A DNA stretch of 64,000 bases, from NCBI GenBank assembly GCA_028023455.1, contig JAQFVV010012416.1:5935594-5999593 (forward strand), read 5' to 3'. Below are positions 1-11,398 of this stretch, in pieces. The stretch comes from Epiperipatus broadwayi (taxonomy: Eukaryota > Onychophora > Udeonychophora > Euonychophora > Peripatidae). The notes beneath the pieces were generated by a model, which was not told the DNA's origin, searched no databases, and saw nothing but the letters and a program-made list of their open reading frames with translations. The position numbers and the translations under genes were made by a program. Within the stretch, counting starts at the first letter, position 1. The number at the start of each line of letters is the position of its first letter.

Positions 1-60
1 GAATGCCAAAAGGCTTTGTTTATAAACAATTATGTGCTAGTATAAGATAGTGATCATGTG
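1..60 (+). repeat. Family B pseudo-LTR end fragment
   Basis: The segment tatgtgctagtataag followed by tagtgatcatgtgat recurs almost unchanged at 12145-12178, at the end of a family B foldback. It is therefore a truncated family B copy, cut by the window edge on the left and running into a foldback at 61 on the right. No hammerhead core survives here. Confidence 0.6.
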
Positions 61-245
61 ATACAATTATACTCCTTGCTTTAAACACTTTGTATATAAA
101 CTGACATTTATTTATTTCATTATTTAATTCATACTGCTTTATTTATTAATGTATTATAGTTCTGAAGAAGACTGCAGGACTATTATAATGTCTCTATATA
201 TAAAAGTTTGCAATAAAGTGTTTAAAACGACTAGTATAATTGTAT
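61..245. repeat. Foldback element, family C
   Basis: Imperfect inverted repeat with arms 61-102 and 205-245. Between the arms lies gttctgaagaagactgcagg (162-181), which resembles the apex of the foldback at 22930-23169. The sequence resembles a decayed hammerhead core (CUGAAGA where CUGAUGA is expected). It encodes nothing; most likely a non-autonomous retroelement end inserted next to or into a family B copy. Confidence 0.6.
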
Positions 246-779
246 TTTTTATTTTTACATACATCTCAATAATTCAAAATAAAATATCTTAAACATATTG
301 TATTTATATAAAATAAACAAATACCTTTTTAAAAAAAAATTGTTGATAATTTCTCCATTTTTAAAAAAATTTGCTTTGATTTATAAATTTAATTTTTCAT
401 AGTATTTATCTGCAGTCTGAAAGATCTCATATACTTAAATGATGAATTAAGCGTTAAAATAAATAAAACAAATCTTTTTTAATTTACATTTATTATTTTA
501 GTATTTATAAATTTAGTATGTTTATCTGTTTCTATCAGTCATCATCAATATCTTTTTGGTTCAAAGATAAATTTAAAAATGTGTTAGTCTTAACTATTTT
601 AACTCATAATTAATTCACATTACTATAAATAAATAACAAGCGTGACTTTTTCAGAGGCTGAAATCTTAAATATTTAGATATTAACATAAATAATAAGCTA
701 AATGTTTACAATTACTTATTAAATGTGAAATTATTAAATTGTATATATTTTGATATATAATTTTAAACTTATTTAAATA
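246..779. other. AT-rich intergenic sequence, nothing recognised
   Basis: Low-complexity AT-rich sequence with A and T runs. No coding stretch, tRNA-like box or repeat seen elsewhere in the window was found here. Confidence 0.5.
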
Positions 780-975
780 ATACATTGATACATTGTACAG
801 GCTTAAACCTGCATTTATATATGTAATATATGTGGTATTCGAACTCAGACTTTCACACAACCCACTACTCTCAGTGCCATCTCATGTCTGTGATCAGGTG
901 GGTCAGCAATACGAGATGGCACTGAGAGTAGTGGGTCGTGTAAAAGTCTGAGTTCGAACCCCACACTTATTTAAA
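780..975. repeat. Family A palindrome (tRNA-like arms)
   Basis: Arms 832-885 and 912-964 are inverted copies of the family A promoter segment. Each contains gatggcactgagagtagtgg and a B-box-like gagttcgaacccc. The left arm continues outward into the family A terminal hairpin (acaggcttaaacctg, 797-811). The hammerhead portion is missing, so this is an inverted dimer with its centre deleted. Shorter relatives are at 22008-22200 and 31447-31655. Confidence 0.8.
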
Positions 976-1239
976 TATTAAATATATCTTCTTATTCTTC
1001 CAAATGAAATTGCATTTTCGAAATGTTTGCGAGTAGGAAAAAGTTGTGAAGATTATGAGTTTAAGGTATACAAAAAGAGCGAATAAACACACAAATATAT
1101 ATTTAATTAGATAATTGTTCCTATTTTAACTTCACTCATTCATAAAAAAAAAAAAAAGGTAAATAAATTCAAGTATGCTTAATTAACAGTAATGTTCTCC
1201 AGACAGTAGTTTTACTCCTTAATAACAAATACATATATA

Positions 1240-1560
1240 TGGGCTTTGAACGTTCCATTATCGGATTTTCAATGAAATGGAAGACTGAAGAGTTGTGGGT
1301 TGGAGTAGTTTGAAGCCTGTCCATTAAAGTATGAAGATTGGCTATCTTAATATAAAGTTGAGCACTGATTGTATATATGTGTGGAGATAGTAATGTAGAC
1401 CAACTGATGATTGCTGGTTTAGCATGAAATACGTATATTGGTGATTATTTATCTTTTCAACATGTGTATGATCAGATGGGTCAGCAATATGAGATGGCAC
1501 TGAGAATAGTGAATCGTGTAAAAGTCTGAGTTCGAATCCCGCATATATTATATATTGAGT
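1240..1560 (+). mobile_element. Family A hammerhead SINE-like element
   Basis: Nearly complete unit. The head region (1240-1380) has the shared segment gaagcctgtccattaaagta. The hammerhead lies at 1383-1453. The tRNA-like segment (about 1465-1545) ends in gagttcgaatcccgc. Matching segments are at 8700-9345, 40108-40285 and the window's right edge. There is no reading frame. The order head, ribozyme, Pol III-like promoter, tail recalls hammerhead-bearing SINE-like repeats such as the schistosome Sm-alpha family. That comparison is from general knowledge; homology was not tested. Confidence 0.75.
1383..1453 (+). ncRNA. Type I hammerhead ribozyme motif, family A
   Basis: Core CTGATGA at 1404-1410, stem II TGCT/AGCA around a GGTTT loop, GAAA at 1426-1429, then a very short stem III closed by U-A with loop ACGU. 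Predicted cleavage is AUA|UUGG, after 1437. Stem I pairs CCAA (1400-1403) with UUGG (1438-1441) and AGTAAT (1388-1393) with the following ATTATT, with a small internal loop. All catalytic positions of the type I consensus are present. The pair closing stem II is a T-T mismatch, which may weaken it. Confidence 0.75.
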
Positions 1561-2190
1561 TTGTTAATTGTTAATGATATTTGTATTGTTGAAAAGTTGA
1601 CTGCTTTCATGCATTTATATACACAGTATATATCAAAGACATTTTGTTGTAACTGAATTATACACAAAATTTTGTGATGTGTAGCAATCTGAAGTAAAAA
1701 AAATATTATCTATGGGGTAATAGTATAGATAAAATAATTGTCAAAGTTACATTTTAAATATAAAAAGAATTCCATATATCAGTGTTTACTATACAGTTAT
1801 AAACTAAATACTTCATGGTGCACAAATAGTACACCTTCTTTACATACCTATGGTATGAGTTTAAATAGGTATAAATAAAAAATTTAAGTTTTTGGGAGAT
1901 GTAGCTAACTCAAAACCCACTTAACTATCTAATACTGATCAGTAAATGGATATCTATCTATTCTTAGCTAGAGGATAAAACAATAATATAGAAAATTCTC
2001 AAACTCCTCTTCTTCAGCAATTGGAAAGTCTGGTAATACTTTATTTTTCCTGTTCTTCAATAGTATATAGTATATACGAGCACTTTAATATGCTGGGTGA
2101 AGAAGCTATTAATGGTAACAAAAATAATTGGAAAGAATCTGCAGAGTGCCTGTTTTACAGTTTTTATTATACAATAAGTTTTTATCCAGC
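1561..2190. other. AT-rich intergenic sequence
   Basis: No feature recognised apart from short microsatellite-like AT tracts. Confidence 0.4.
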
Positions 2191-2196
2191 CTATGG

Positions 2197-2625
2197 AAAG
2201 GCCGTCATTTTTGTAATAGTTTTTTTTAATTGATTACTTTAACAAATTTCAATCATGCATAGCATTATTGTGGAGCAGCAAACTACACGATATCTATCCA
2301 CATGACTTCAATTATGCGCTAACCAAAATTAAATGTAAATACGGTATGATAGCATCTATTATTCCCCCTCACTAAATATTACATTTCAAACATGAATTTA
2401 TGTAGTGTAATCATATTTTGTTTCTGATTTAAATACTAGTCTGTACGATAGTTAAAAGCACATGTACTGATTTTTTTCCGAGCGGTTTTTCCTTCAAAAC
2501 ATTTTATTCCACATATTTTGTAAAATACCATATTTTTTAGAATTCAGAACTGTTTTTAACCTTTCAGCCTAAAAGGCCATTGTTTTTGTAATAGTTTTTT
2601 TTAATTGGTTGCTTTAACAATTTTT
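2197..2625 (+). repeat. Dispersed direct duplication of about 55 bp
   Basis: The block at about 2197-2250 (aaaggccgtcatttttgtaa and onward) reappears at about 2572-2625 with a few changes, 375 bp apart. The sequence between is AT-rich and unrecognised. It could be the ends of an unidentified insertion or a simple segmental copy. Confidence 0.5.
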
Positions 2626-4030
2626 TTCTGCTTCGCAGAATTACTTGATATTAAGCTTCTTAAATATAAGAAAAGAATTACTTCCTTTTCATAAAATGCT
2701 TCATAAAAGAATTACAGTTTATTAATGGTGGAATTACTTCCTTTGAAAGAATTATAGACAAATGTAATCATTTTTTTAATTGTTTGCAAATTTGACACGT
2801 GACAGCATTACGAACAAACATACATTCACATGGATTTTATATATAGGAACATGAAAGGCCTTATATTGCGGTAGCATCATTTTCACTTGCTCTTCCTACA
2901 ACCCAGTCTTGAATCCAGATAGGGAAAAAATTCTTTTCAGATTTTAATCAGGCTTAAAAATCTTCTCTTAGATAATTGGTTTACAGCTCAATTCAATTAA
3001 TTATTTTGACAGACAGTAAAACCATTCCAACCTACCCCACTTGGCAATTGACAAGTCTCCTGACAATTCACTGTTAACTTGATGAAGAGAAGCTATCGGG
3101 AAAGTCTTTCCCTCTGCTTTGGGCTATTTAAAGGCTATTTTATCTTTCATTGCATTTTTGCTGGCTGTAATGTTATTGAGTCAATTATTATAAAATTATA
3201 CCTTCATTGTATTGGACATGTAAAACAAATAAACAATGGAAGACTCTAATTTTATAATGAACTTGAGCAAGGATTTCATGGGAGAGGAAAATCCTGTCAA
3301 AATTGCTGTTGAGGGTAGTTAAATGTCGAAAATGTAGTTCACAAATACTTATTACTTTTGTCCAATTAGTGCTATGGTGATAATATGAGAGGTTAACAGC
3401 AACCAGACTTCGTACTTACCCAAGTGACTGAAGATGGTAAAACAAAATAAAAGATGAGAAAGTCCAAGAAAAAGTAATAATGATTAATTTAATTACAATA
3501 ACAGTATTTATTAGCAAATCAATATTAAAAGGAGAAATGTTTATTCATAATTCATTCAAAACATATTAACCAGACATCAAAACATTTTGGTGTGTCTGTT
3601 TATATAAGTAATTTTATAAACATTAAATAATTTAAAAATTTATATGTATTTAAAGGATTTTTTAAATATAAAATATAGCTTATAAAAGTGTTAAAATAAT
3701 GTCTTTTTACTTGTAGATCTGAGGAAGTCAGCAAAATAGTCAAAATATAAGAAAAAGAAAAAGCATTAAAAAAAACTATTAAAAATATATAAACAAATAG
3801 CTTATAGGATAGGAGTTCATAAAAAGTTTAACCATCAGAAGAGACAGAACTGGGCCTTTATCCATGGACTTGATTCCCAGAGTTGGCTATTCCACTACAC
3901 AGCAAACCATGCAAACAAACAAAAAAAATGTACCTGGTACTGATTATTTATTTATATTACAGGGTAATTACTAATTAAGAGTAGTCATCCTCTCAACAAT
4001 TACTATAAAATTGTAAGCATAGTATATATA
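2626..4030. other. Intergenic sequence
   Basis: No coding signal. A hammerhead-like decayed string, atctgaggaagtcagcaaaa (3717-3736), faintly resembles the family C core. Otherwise AT-rich sequence with A tracts. Confidence 0.4.
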
Positions 4031-4146
4031 CTTAAGCTAGATGTAACTAGTGGGGATTTGAACCCAGACTTTCAAGCTCATTTCAGTCATTCACTACATT
4101 ATATATGACCAATACACATAGTACACATACATGTGAAAAATATAAA

Positions 4147-4210
4147 TGATCTCCAACATACCTATTTTGTGCTGAAACAAAACTCATCAATTTGTCTGGA
4201 TCATCATATC
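4147..4210 (-). ncRNA. Decayed hammerhead motif, family A
   Basis: Read on the minus strand, the core is TTGATGA (4184-4190) instead of CTGATGA, stem II is disrupted and GAAA reads AAAA. It is probably inactive, a mutated partner of the plus-strand copy at 4561-4630. Confidence 0.6.
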
Positions 4211-4560
4211 CCACACAAATATATAATCAGTGCTCAGTTTGTATATGGACAGGCTTCAATCTTCTCCACTTTACATCTCTTCAGTCATCTATATCAGTGA
4301 AAATTTGATGATGGCATGTTCAAAGCCCTTATTCACCAATTTTGTAGTCATACCCATGATGACTATAAGTCATTCTCCCCTTATATTTAAGATCTTAAGA
4401 CCATTTAAATACATAGAAAAGAGATGGGCAGAATACAGGGTTAATCTGTAATATTTAAATACAAGTATAATATATATATATACCCAAGCCTGTCCATTAA
4501 TGCTTGAAGATTTGCTACCTTAATATAAACCAAGCATTGATGATATATATATATATATGC

Positions 4561-4630
4561 GAGATGATTATCTGGACCAACTGATGAGTGCTGGTTCAGC
4601 ACGAAATGCATGTATTGGAGATCATTTATC
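4561..4630 (+). ncRNA. Type I hammerhead ribozyme motif, family A (best copy)
   Basis: Core CTGATGA at 4581-4587. Stem II is a perfect 6-bp GTGCTG/CAGCAC with a 3-nt loop (4588-4602). GAAA is at 4603-4606. The minimal stem III is a U-G pair with loop GCAU. The cleavage triplet is GUA, ending at 4614. Stem I pairs CCAA (4577-4580) with UUGG (4615-4618) and ATCT (4570-4573) with AGAT (4619-4622). Every base required by the hammerhead consensus is present, so this is the family A copy most likely to cleave. Hammerheads with such a short stem III usually act as dimers. Confidence 0.85.
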
Positions 4631-4725
4631 CTTTTCATATATATGTGGTCATGTGTATTGGTTGTAAAAGATGGAGTAAATAACTGAAGGGGGCTTGAAA
4701 GTCCGGGTTCAAATTCCCTCTAAAA

Positions 4726-7200
4726 ATCAAATTAATATATAATAGAATATTTCTTTTTGAATTAATAATTTTAGTAGTGTTAATATTCTATTCTGTACAT
4801 AATCTTATAAATCTTAGCTTGTTATTATGTGACTGGTGATTTGATGATATTCATTTTAAATGGAAGATTTTTTCACACTAAAATGAATATATATATATGA
4901 AAATGACATCATTTGAAGGAAGCTTGAGATAATTAGACAAATGATTACAATCCATCGTCATAATTAGTGGTCATTATTGAGACAGTACAATACTTTCATC
5001 TAATTGCTGGCTATTCAACCAAAATAGGATAATTTTAATCTAATCATTTGAGTTTCAAATTAGAATTCATATCTAATATATCCAATTATCCACTTGTTTA
5101 TTTTTTTTGCCATTCATTGTATTTTCATAAGTATTTATCAGAACCACAGTTCAAAAACATCAATATATTCCCTGCCCTTACTTTTATCAGCATCTTAAAT
5201 TTAAATCCATGCAGTGGTATTGTTTGTTTCCTTTGATATTTTCTCAACACAAGGAATACGGTTGTAAAAAGTTTGATCACAGTTAAAACTGACAGAATTG
5301 AAATGAAAAAATCTGATTCACGGATACAGCTTTGAAACATGGATAAGAATTGTATTATAATAGGATATACTATAATAAATGATTTTACAATGAAAAAATG
5401 CAACTGCTATTTTTTTTCATTGTAATGAAGTATGCTAGAATGAACATAATTGATCTAGAATCTCATTCATTATAAGATCAGTTTGCTTTATTATATATTG
5501 CAATGTATACATTAAGGGATAATCCATTCCAGAACTGACAGCCTATAGGAAAATTTCCTTCCAATACAAACCATTAAACACTAATATTATAATGCAAAAT
5601 CATAAATATAAGTGTTAAAATATTACAAAATTAATTTAACTTTAATACTTTGTACGCATAAATATTTAAAAAAAGCATAATCAATCTTTCTTAATGTCAA
5701 TGCAAGTTTTAGGTTTCTCATTGCATTAGCCAACTAAATGGCGTAATATATATATATATATATAATAGAATATATAATTAAAAAGTAATGATTTCACTGC
5801 TTAAGACACAAATAATCAGATAATTGAACTAAAATTCATAAGTGAATTTTACAAACTATAACAAAAATATCTGATTTTTTAATTAAAACAGGGAGATTCC
5901 AAAAATGTTATAACAATGTGCACACTTCTTTGGCTAATAATATTCTTCCACATTTGTTATAGCATTTATTTGTTATAGGATCTTGGTTTTACTATAAAAA
6001 GTATATACTGTAGCACTTTTTCATTATAGAATTGTTCATTGTAGGATGTCTTAAACAATTCTTATCCATGTTCTTAAAAATATTCTATTACTCTTTAAAA
6101 TCTTTCCCAGATTTTTCATTGCAACTCTGAATATGTTAATCTAAGGTCAATCTCTTGATTATTAGATCTTCGGTCCACTGAAATCAACAAGAAATCATTC
6201 AGATAAATTGAATGTTTGAATCTCACTTATTTAATAGCATTCTATCTGAATCAGTTTATCTCCCTAAACCTTTACTATATTAAAAAAAAGTTTAATATCC
6301 TGATTTTGATTACAGGTCAAATCAAAGTTACAAATGCATTTGATGAACAATGTTGCTTATCCAGTTAACCCAGATGATTAATAGTTAACTAATGCAGTTA
6401 GATCTCTTTTCTAATGGATTAAACAGGAGCAGCTTTCTATTCAAACATTACCTATAATAATATTGAATAATCAGTGATTATTAGGTAATAGTATGTTTCA
6501 ATCCCCAGACACATAGAAAATATTAGGCATCTGTTAATTGAATGTAAATGCTTGCAAGCATAAAGGGCACAAATAATGAAGTAGTGGAAGAATAAGTATA
6601 AACAAAGTGATTATACAGAAAATGGATTCTTGGTTTTTATGCTGGGTTTGGGAAAAGATAAGGGGGATTTAGATATAAAGGCCATGGAGTTGACAAAGAT
6701 TATGTTGTGGAAATGGGATGGAGCAGAATAGAGAAGAATATGAGAAAAACTTAGGGTGGCAAATGGAAAGGGAAGATAAAGTGGTTAACGGGTTTCTCTG
6801 GGCATAGTGGCTGAGAGATTAATGACTACCAAACAGAAGAAGTCACAGTGCATTGAACTGCATCACAAACTGATTTTTGACTTTTGCTTTTCATCAATGA
6901 AAACTTGTGATCAAGACCAGAAGCATTGCAGTTATGCATTGGCATCATCTTTAATTTCAGAAGCTTGTTAGATGTAACTTAGTTTTGGTACTATAATATA
7001 CTAAGTGTTCTAAACTGTAGAGAAATGCAGTTTTGAAGGACTTCATGCACCTGTCAACCGACAATTTTTTTTAATATGAAACTCTGAATTTTGGATTACA
7101 GCATGTAAATAATTAATTACCACTAGATGATGTATTACAATGTGTAATATATTCAGTTGTTATCAATTATACATTTATATAGGGCTTAAACTAAATTATA
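4726..7200. other. Intergenic sequence
   Basis: AT-rich, with TA microsatellites near 5743-5764. No gene, SINE or LINE could be supported. The stretch 6640-6800 is purine-rich and may be a very old repeat, but nothing in it is recognisable. Confidence 0.4.
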
Positions 7201-7204
7201 AGAG

Positions 7205-7375
7205 TTTTAAAAGAATTAGAATGAGACCACGTGCAGTATAGGCGGATAAGAAAGTTTGCTGAAGTGTGTGTGTGTATTGGGGGGGGGGGGCTATATTTCA
7301 GAGAAAGTAGGTTAAACTTTGGGATATCTCATCTTGCAGTGGATTGATGAAACTGAAAATGATAATGATGCTAAT
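7205..7375 (+). pseudogene. RTE-like LINE 3' tail remnant
   Basis: A short conceptual translation reads RPRAV near 7225, and cttgcagtggattgatgaa (7333-7351) matches the LINE tail at 42563-42733, which encodes a clear C-terminal LINE motif. The coding part is interrupted by a (GT)n and poly-G run (about 7266-7290). Only the extreme 3' end remains, and it cannot encode a working protein. Confidence 0.5.
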
Positions 7376-8690
7376 TTGAATTAATTTATTAATTGTAATT
7401 AGAATTTATTTCTGTTTTAAAATATTTTTTGTTTATTATATATAACTTAATTGTTATAAAACCCTGTGCGATTTACTGCAATGGCGGAACGGTGAACTCT
7501 GCCGCTTCAAGTCCATGGATCAAAGACTTCAACTCTCATTTTCAGCGTTCGAACCTCTTACGAATCCTTTGTAATAAACTTTTAATTTACTATAAAAATA
7601 AAGTTTACCAAAAATAAAAAAATGTTTTTTAGGCAAAGATATATAAGAATGAAATGAATAAAAAATTAAATGCTAGTTAATATAGTTGTTGATTCGATAA
7701 TACATTTGTTTCCAAATCAAATATTATATTACTCACTAGCATAAATTATTTTCCAGTAATAGATGAGATATCTTTTTTTTTTTTTTTTTCAAACAACTAA
7801 AGCGAATAAACATTGATTTAATTAGTGGGCAGTAGATTACAATTCTATTAAGTTACAATTTAAACAAACTTATTTCGTTTTCGCTTGTATAAACAAATGA
7901 GGAAGCCATCGGAAAAGAAGTAATTGTTTGATGTTTATGTATAATAATACAGTTATATTAATATCTAACAATTTGAGTGCACTGAAGACGAAACTTACTT
8001 TAAATTGGTGTAGATTACAATACTAACAAACTCTCTCAAACGATATTTGACCTTTATTTGTATTTATACAATTGACTGTGAATAAAGAAAGTAATTGATT
8101 AATTATTCCTTGTCTTTTGCTGATTATATTAATCAAACCTAGTAATTTGTTTAATTAAGTGAATGAAAGCATAATTTAAAATTGGTGCTTAGTTATAATA
8201 AAGTTTTCAGTAAAAAAAAAAATAGTATCGGCTAAAAAGTTTACAATATTTTTTTATATTTTGGTAGTTGTAATATTTGGGTACTAAAACTGATGTATGT
8301 TAAAACTTTTTATAGTTGTTTAACTTCAAATAATGTAAGAAATAAATGTTAATGAATTTTTATTGTGATTTTATCAGCTTTAAGTGCTTGCGTCTGGCTG
8401 AGAATAGTGAGATTATGTTACTGAAGTTACTTTAGTCCCTGAGAAAATGAAAATTTGACTTAAGAATATGTATCATGCATAACATATCATAAGTGCTTAA
8501 TTTTAGTTAAAGTGTGTGAATATGTCAAATGTATATATTAGCTTGTTCTGTGCAGTAGAATAGCATGTTTGATTTTACTTGACAGTACAGAACACATCTT
8601 CATTGGATTGGGTCGTATGAAGTGAATAAAGAACAACAACTATTCTAAACAAATACATAATGACCAATGATTTTTTTTTTGGGGGGAAAG
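7376..8690. other. Intergenic sequence
   Basis: AT-rich with long T and A runs (for example about 7772-7789). A GC-richer patch at 7455-7560 includes cgttcgaacctc, which resembles a tRNA B box, but no A box or full tRNA fold could be supported. Confidence 0.4.
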
Positions 8691-8704
8691 ATAGATCTCA
8701 TTTA

Positions 8705-9345
8705 CATTGATTGCTGGTGGTGATTATTTATCTTTTCAACATATATGTGTTCAAGTGTATTAGGGTTATGATATAGTGTAGAGAATGATGGGTTGTGTGA
8801 AAGTCTGTGCTCATATACCTATATATAAACACAGGTATATAATAAGCCTATGTGTTTCAGTAATTACATAGTAGAGATGTCTGCCCATCCCTTGCATATG
8901 TGTTAAATAGATTGTCCTTTATATGAGGGGTCAGATTGACCTTAGGTCAACATGAGTGTGACAAGAATCTCAGCCTCAGGGTGGCCTTTGAGCATTCCAT
9001 CATCAGACTTTCAATTGGATGGATAGCTGAAGAGTTGGAGTGTGGAGTAGATTGAAGCCTGTCCATTAAAGTATGAGGATTGGCTATCTTAATATATATC
9101 TGAGCACTTATAGCATATATGTGTGAAGATGGTAATCTGGACCAACTGATGATTGCTGGTTTAGCATAAAATACTAATATTGGTGATTATTTATATTTTC
9201 AACATATATGTGTTCAATTGTATCAGTGTTATGAGATAGTGTGGAGAGTGGTGGGTTGTGTAAAAATCTCTGCTCATATACCCTATATATTACATATACA
9301 GACACAGGTATATAATAAGCCTGTGTCTTTCAGTCATTACATTAT
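8705..9345 (+). mobile_element. Family A tandem dimer (period 463 bp)
   Basis: A 5'-truncated unit (about 8705-8870) is followed directly by a full unit (about 8871-9345). The segment starting tgattattta at 8721 recurs at 9184, giving a 463-bp period. The full unit shows, in order: head, hammerhead (9121-9195), tRNA-like segment (about 9215-9285) and terminal hairpin (acacaggtatataataagcc, 9302-9321). Direct tandem units are expected if rolling-circle or multimeric ribozyme-cleaved RNAs are reverse transcribed, as proposed for retrozymes. Confidence 0.75.
9121..9195 (+). ncRNA. Hammerhead motif with G12 changed, family A
   Basis: CTGATGA is intact at 9146-9152 and stem II TGCT/AGCA is kept. 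The following GAAA reads AAAA (9168-9171), replacing the catalytic G12. The cleavage site AUA|UUGG and stem I pairing are retained. It should be inactive or strongly impaired. Confidence 0.7.
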
Positions 9346-9629
9346 TAAGATTATTTTAAAGTGACTCCAAAGTAATACAATATTGTTTCCATTGAAAAGA
9401 TATAAGGGAGGAGAAAAATCTCTAAGATGCAAAAGAAAATAAAAAGTAGCATTGCAACATAATTAATAAACAGATTAAAGAACTCACTTGTAGTGTTTAT
9501 AAATAGGCTTATCCAGTTGCTGGAAAACCTGTTATTAAAACCTTTTTATTCTTTAGATTTTTTTTTTTTTACTTCTGGATTAAGAATAATTAAAAAAAAA
9601 AACATTTCATGTTTAGAATAAAACAATTT

Positions 9630-10210
9630 ATTGTCTGAAACTACCAGTGCCAATGCATGAAATCATTGGTCTGAGGTTAGGGAGTGGTTTTCAAGATAGA
9701 GATTTTTAAATGCTTTGTTTAGCTGGCATTTATCAATAAAGCTTGTTAGAGCAAATTAGCAGAGCTCTTTATTTTTTATTTACAAGCTTAAGAATTGAGT
9801 CATGTGATATATGACTTTGATTTTTTTGTTGACTATTTATAGCCTTTGCTTTAAAGTCTTAATCAATGTTATATTGCTAAGACTATTAATATATGGTTTG
9901 GCCGAAGATCTCTCAGCCCCATATAGCTATTTAAGTTAGATAGCTGGGTTTGAAGACATTTAGATGTCTAAAAATTTCAGATTTTCTACTTAATTGTTAA
10001 CTTTTAGATACATGCTGGCTTTGGCCTAGTATTTTTAGATCTAGTGTCTGAAACTAACCTAGTGCCTTACTGAGAAGTGCCAAAGCATGAAATCATTGGT
10101 CTGAGGTTAGGAAGTGGTTTTCAAGATAGAGATTTTTAAATGGTTTGTTTTTCTGGCATTTATCAATAAAGCTTGTTAGAAAAAAATAGGAGAGCTCTTT
10201 ATTTGTTAAT
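9630..10210 (+). repeat. Family D pseudo-LTR-like tandem (period about 430 bp)
   Basis: The block beginning aatcattggtctgaggttag at 9661 recurs at 10091. Both copies continue through catttatcaataaagcttg and then gagctctttatt. The same order (aaagcttgtta, gagctct, acaagctta, gtcatgtgacat) is found at 49985-50075, upstream of the GIY-YIG remnant. Tandem long terminal units of this size are typical of Penelope-like elements. Confidence 0.6.
10053..10112 (+). ncRNA. Decayed hammerhead motif, family D
   Basis: CTGAGAA (10070-10076) stands where CTGATGA is expected, followed by stem II GTGC/GCAT, GAAA (10089-10092), a short U-G plus C-G stem III and cleavage site GUC ending at 10101. Stem I can pair CTTA with TGAG and TAACC with GGTTA. 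The damaged core makes activity unlikely, but the architecture is still readable. Confidence 0.5.
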
Positions 10211-10544
10211 ATGTAATCTTTTTTTTTCTTTAAAAAAAGCCCCTCTTTATTAAAATACATAAGTCATTTACCAAAGAAAATCAACATGCATTGTTATAAT
10301 TTATTTAATTTTTGACTTTCTAATTATGATTGAATGTATAATAGATATTACAATAGTGTAATTAGAGTGAATAATCTCTAGTTTAATAAATGACTAATAA
10401 AAATTATTAGTATACTTCCTTTAAGTGGTTTGTATAAAAATTGTGAGGGCAGTAAGTTTGACATGTCAATTAAACTGTAGTAATCAATTATCTATATATG
10501 AAGTTTTTATAATAATCTTGCATTTCTTTGTACCAGTATTATGT

Positions 10545-10670
10545 ATACCTTATTCTTTTTTTACATGATTTTTGTTGCACGATTTTGAAATAACACGAGT
10601 TTAAAAAAAAAAAATTTCTCTTTTTACATGAGTTGTTTTAAAATAACACGATCAGTAAAACAAAACAAAA
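10545..10670 (-). repeat. Fragment related to the mariner/pogo-like transposon ends
   Basis: On the minus strand the stretch reads ttcaaaatcgtgcaac and then catgtaaaaaaag. This resembles the right subterminal region of the transposon at 13351-14523 (cttcaaaatcgtgttaaata). A possible second fragment with accaatctctttatttt lies near 11855-11960. Confidence 0.35.
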
Positions 10671-11395
10671 AAACGTACTTTGGGATTAGAGCTGCTATGA
10701 CATATTTCTGATAGGAATGAAGAAATGAATGTTATTGTCTTGAAGGTTTAAAAAATCATTTTACATTCTCAAAGTAATTCTTAGATTATCTTACATTGTT
10801 ATTAAACTTGTTTTCTTTTCATCTTTTTATTTTTCATTATTTTAAAAATAAAAATTCCTTATTTGGCAAATTTCTGCAAAAGGAGAAGTTTGTTTGTCTG
10901 CATTATAACATTTTTGTAGTTTAGTTTTGAAAGGGAAGTACCTTTTTGATATTGATTCTTTATTTGCATTTTGACATTTGGTTTTTTTTTTTAAAAAATT
11001 CCTTGTTGGTATTGATGTTAAAAAAATTTAATTTTGTTTAAATTGAATTGATTTTGTTCAAATTTATATTTATTAATTTTGCCAAAAATTAATAGATGTT
11101 TAAGTTATATAATGCAAGTTTAGAAATAACAATGATATTTCAATCATGCGCAAACATATGCATTTATTGTCAGACAGGACAGTAAATAAAATCTTGAGTA
11201 CTTTTCTGTTTTACGGACAAGCAAGAAGTCACCCATATTTTTGATAAATGTACAGTTCCAAGAGCCTACAATTTCTATTTTTGAATGTGTTAGTTGTTAA
11301 ATTAAAAAAAAATTAATAAATTAAATGAAATAAAAGTAATAAATTCCAATAAGTTACATTAATATTTTTTATTTCAATTTTTTTATTTTTTACTT
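10671..11395. other. Intergenic sequence
   Basis: AT-rich with T runs; nothing recognised. Confidence 0.4.
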
Positions 11396-11398
11396 ATA

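Larger units (their letters stand above)
4040..4725. mobile_element. Family A inverted dimer
   Basis: A minus-strand family A copy (about 4040-4360) is followed by a plus-strand copy (about 4475-4725), head to head. Both outer ends are the tRNA-like promoter segment (gggatttgaacccagac at 4055-4071 on the left, ccgggttcaaattccc at 4704-4719 on the right). Both carry a hammerhead region. No target duplication is obvious. An inverted dimer of the same design at 21020-21530 is flanked by a 12-bp direct repeat. Confidence 0.75.
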
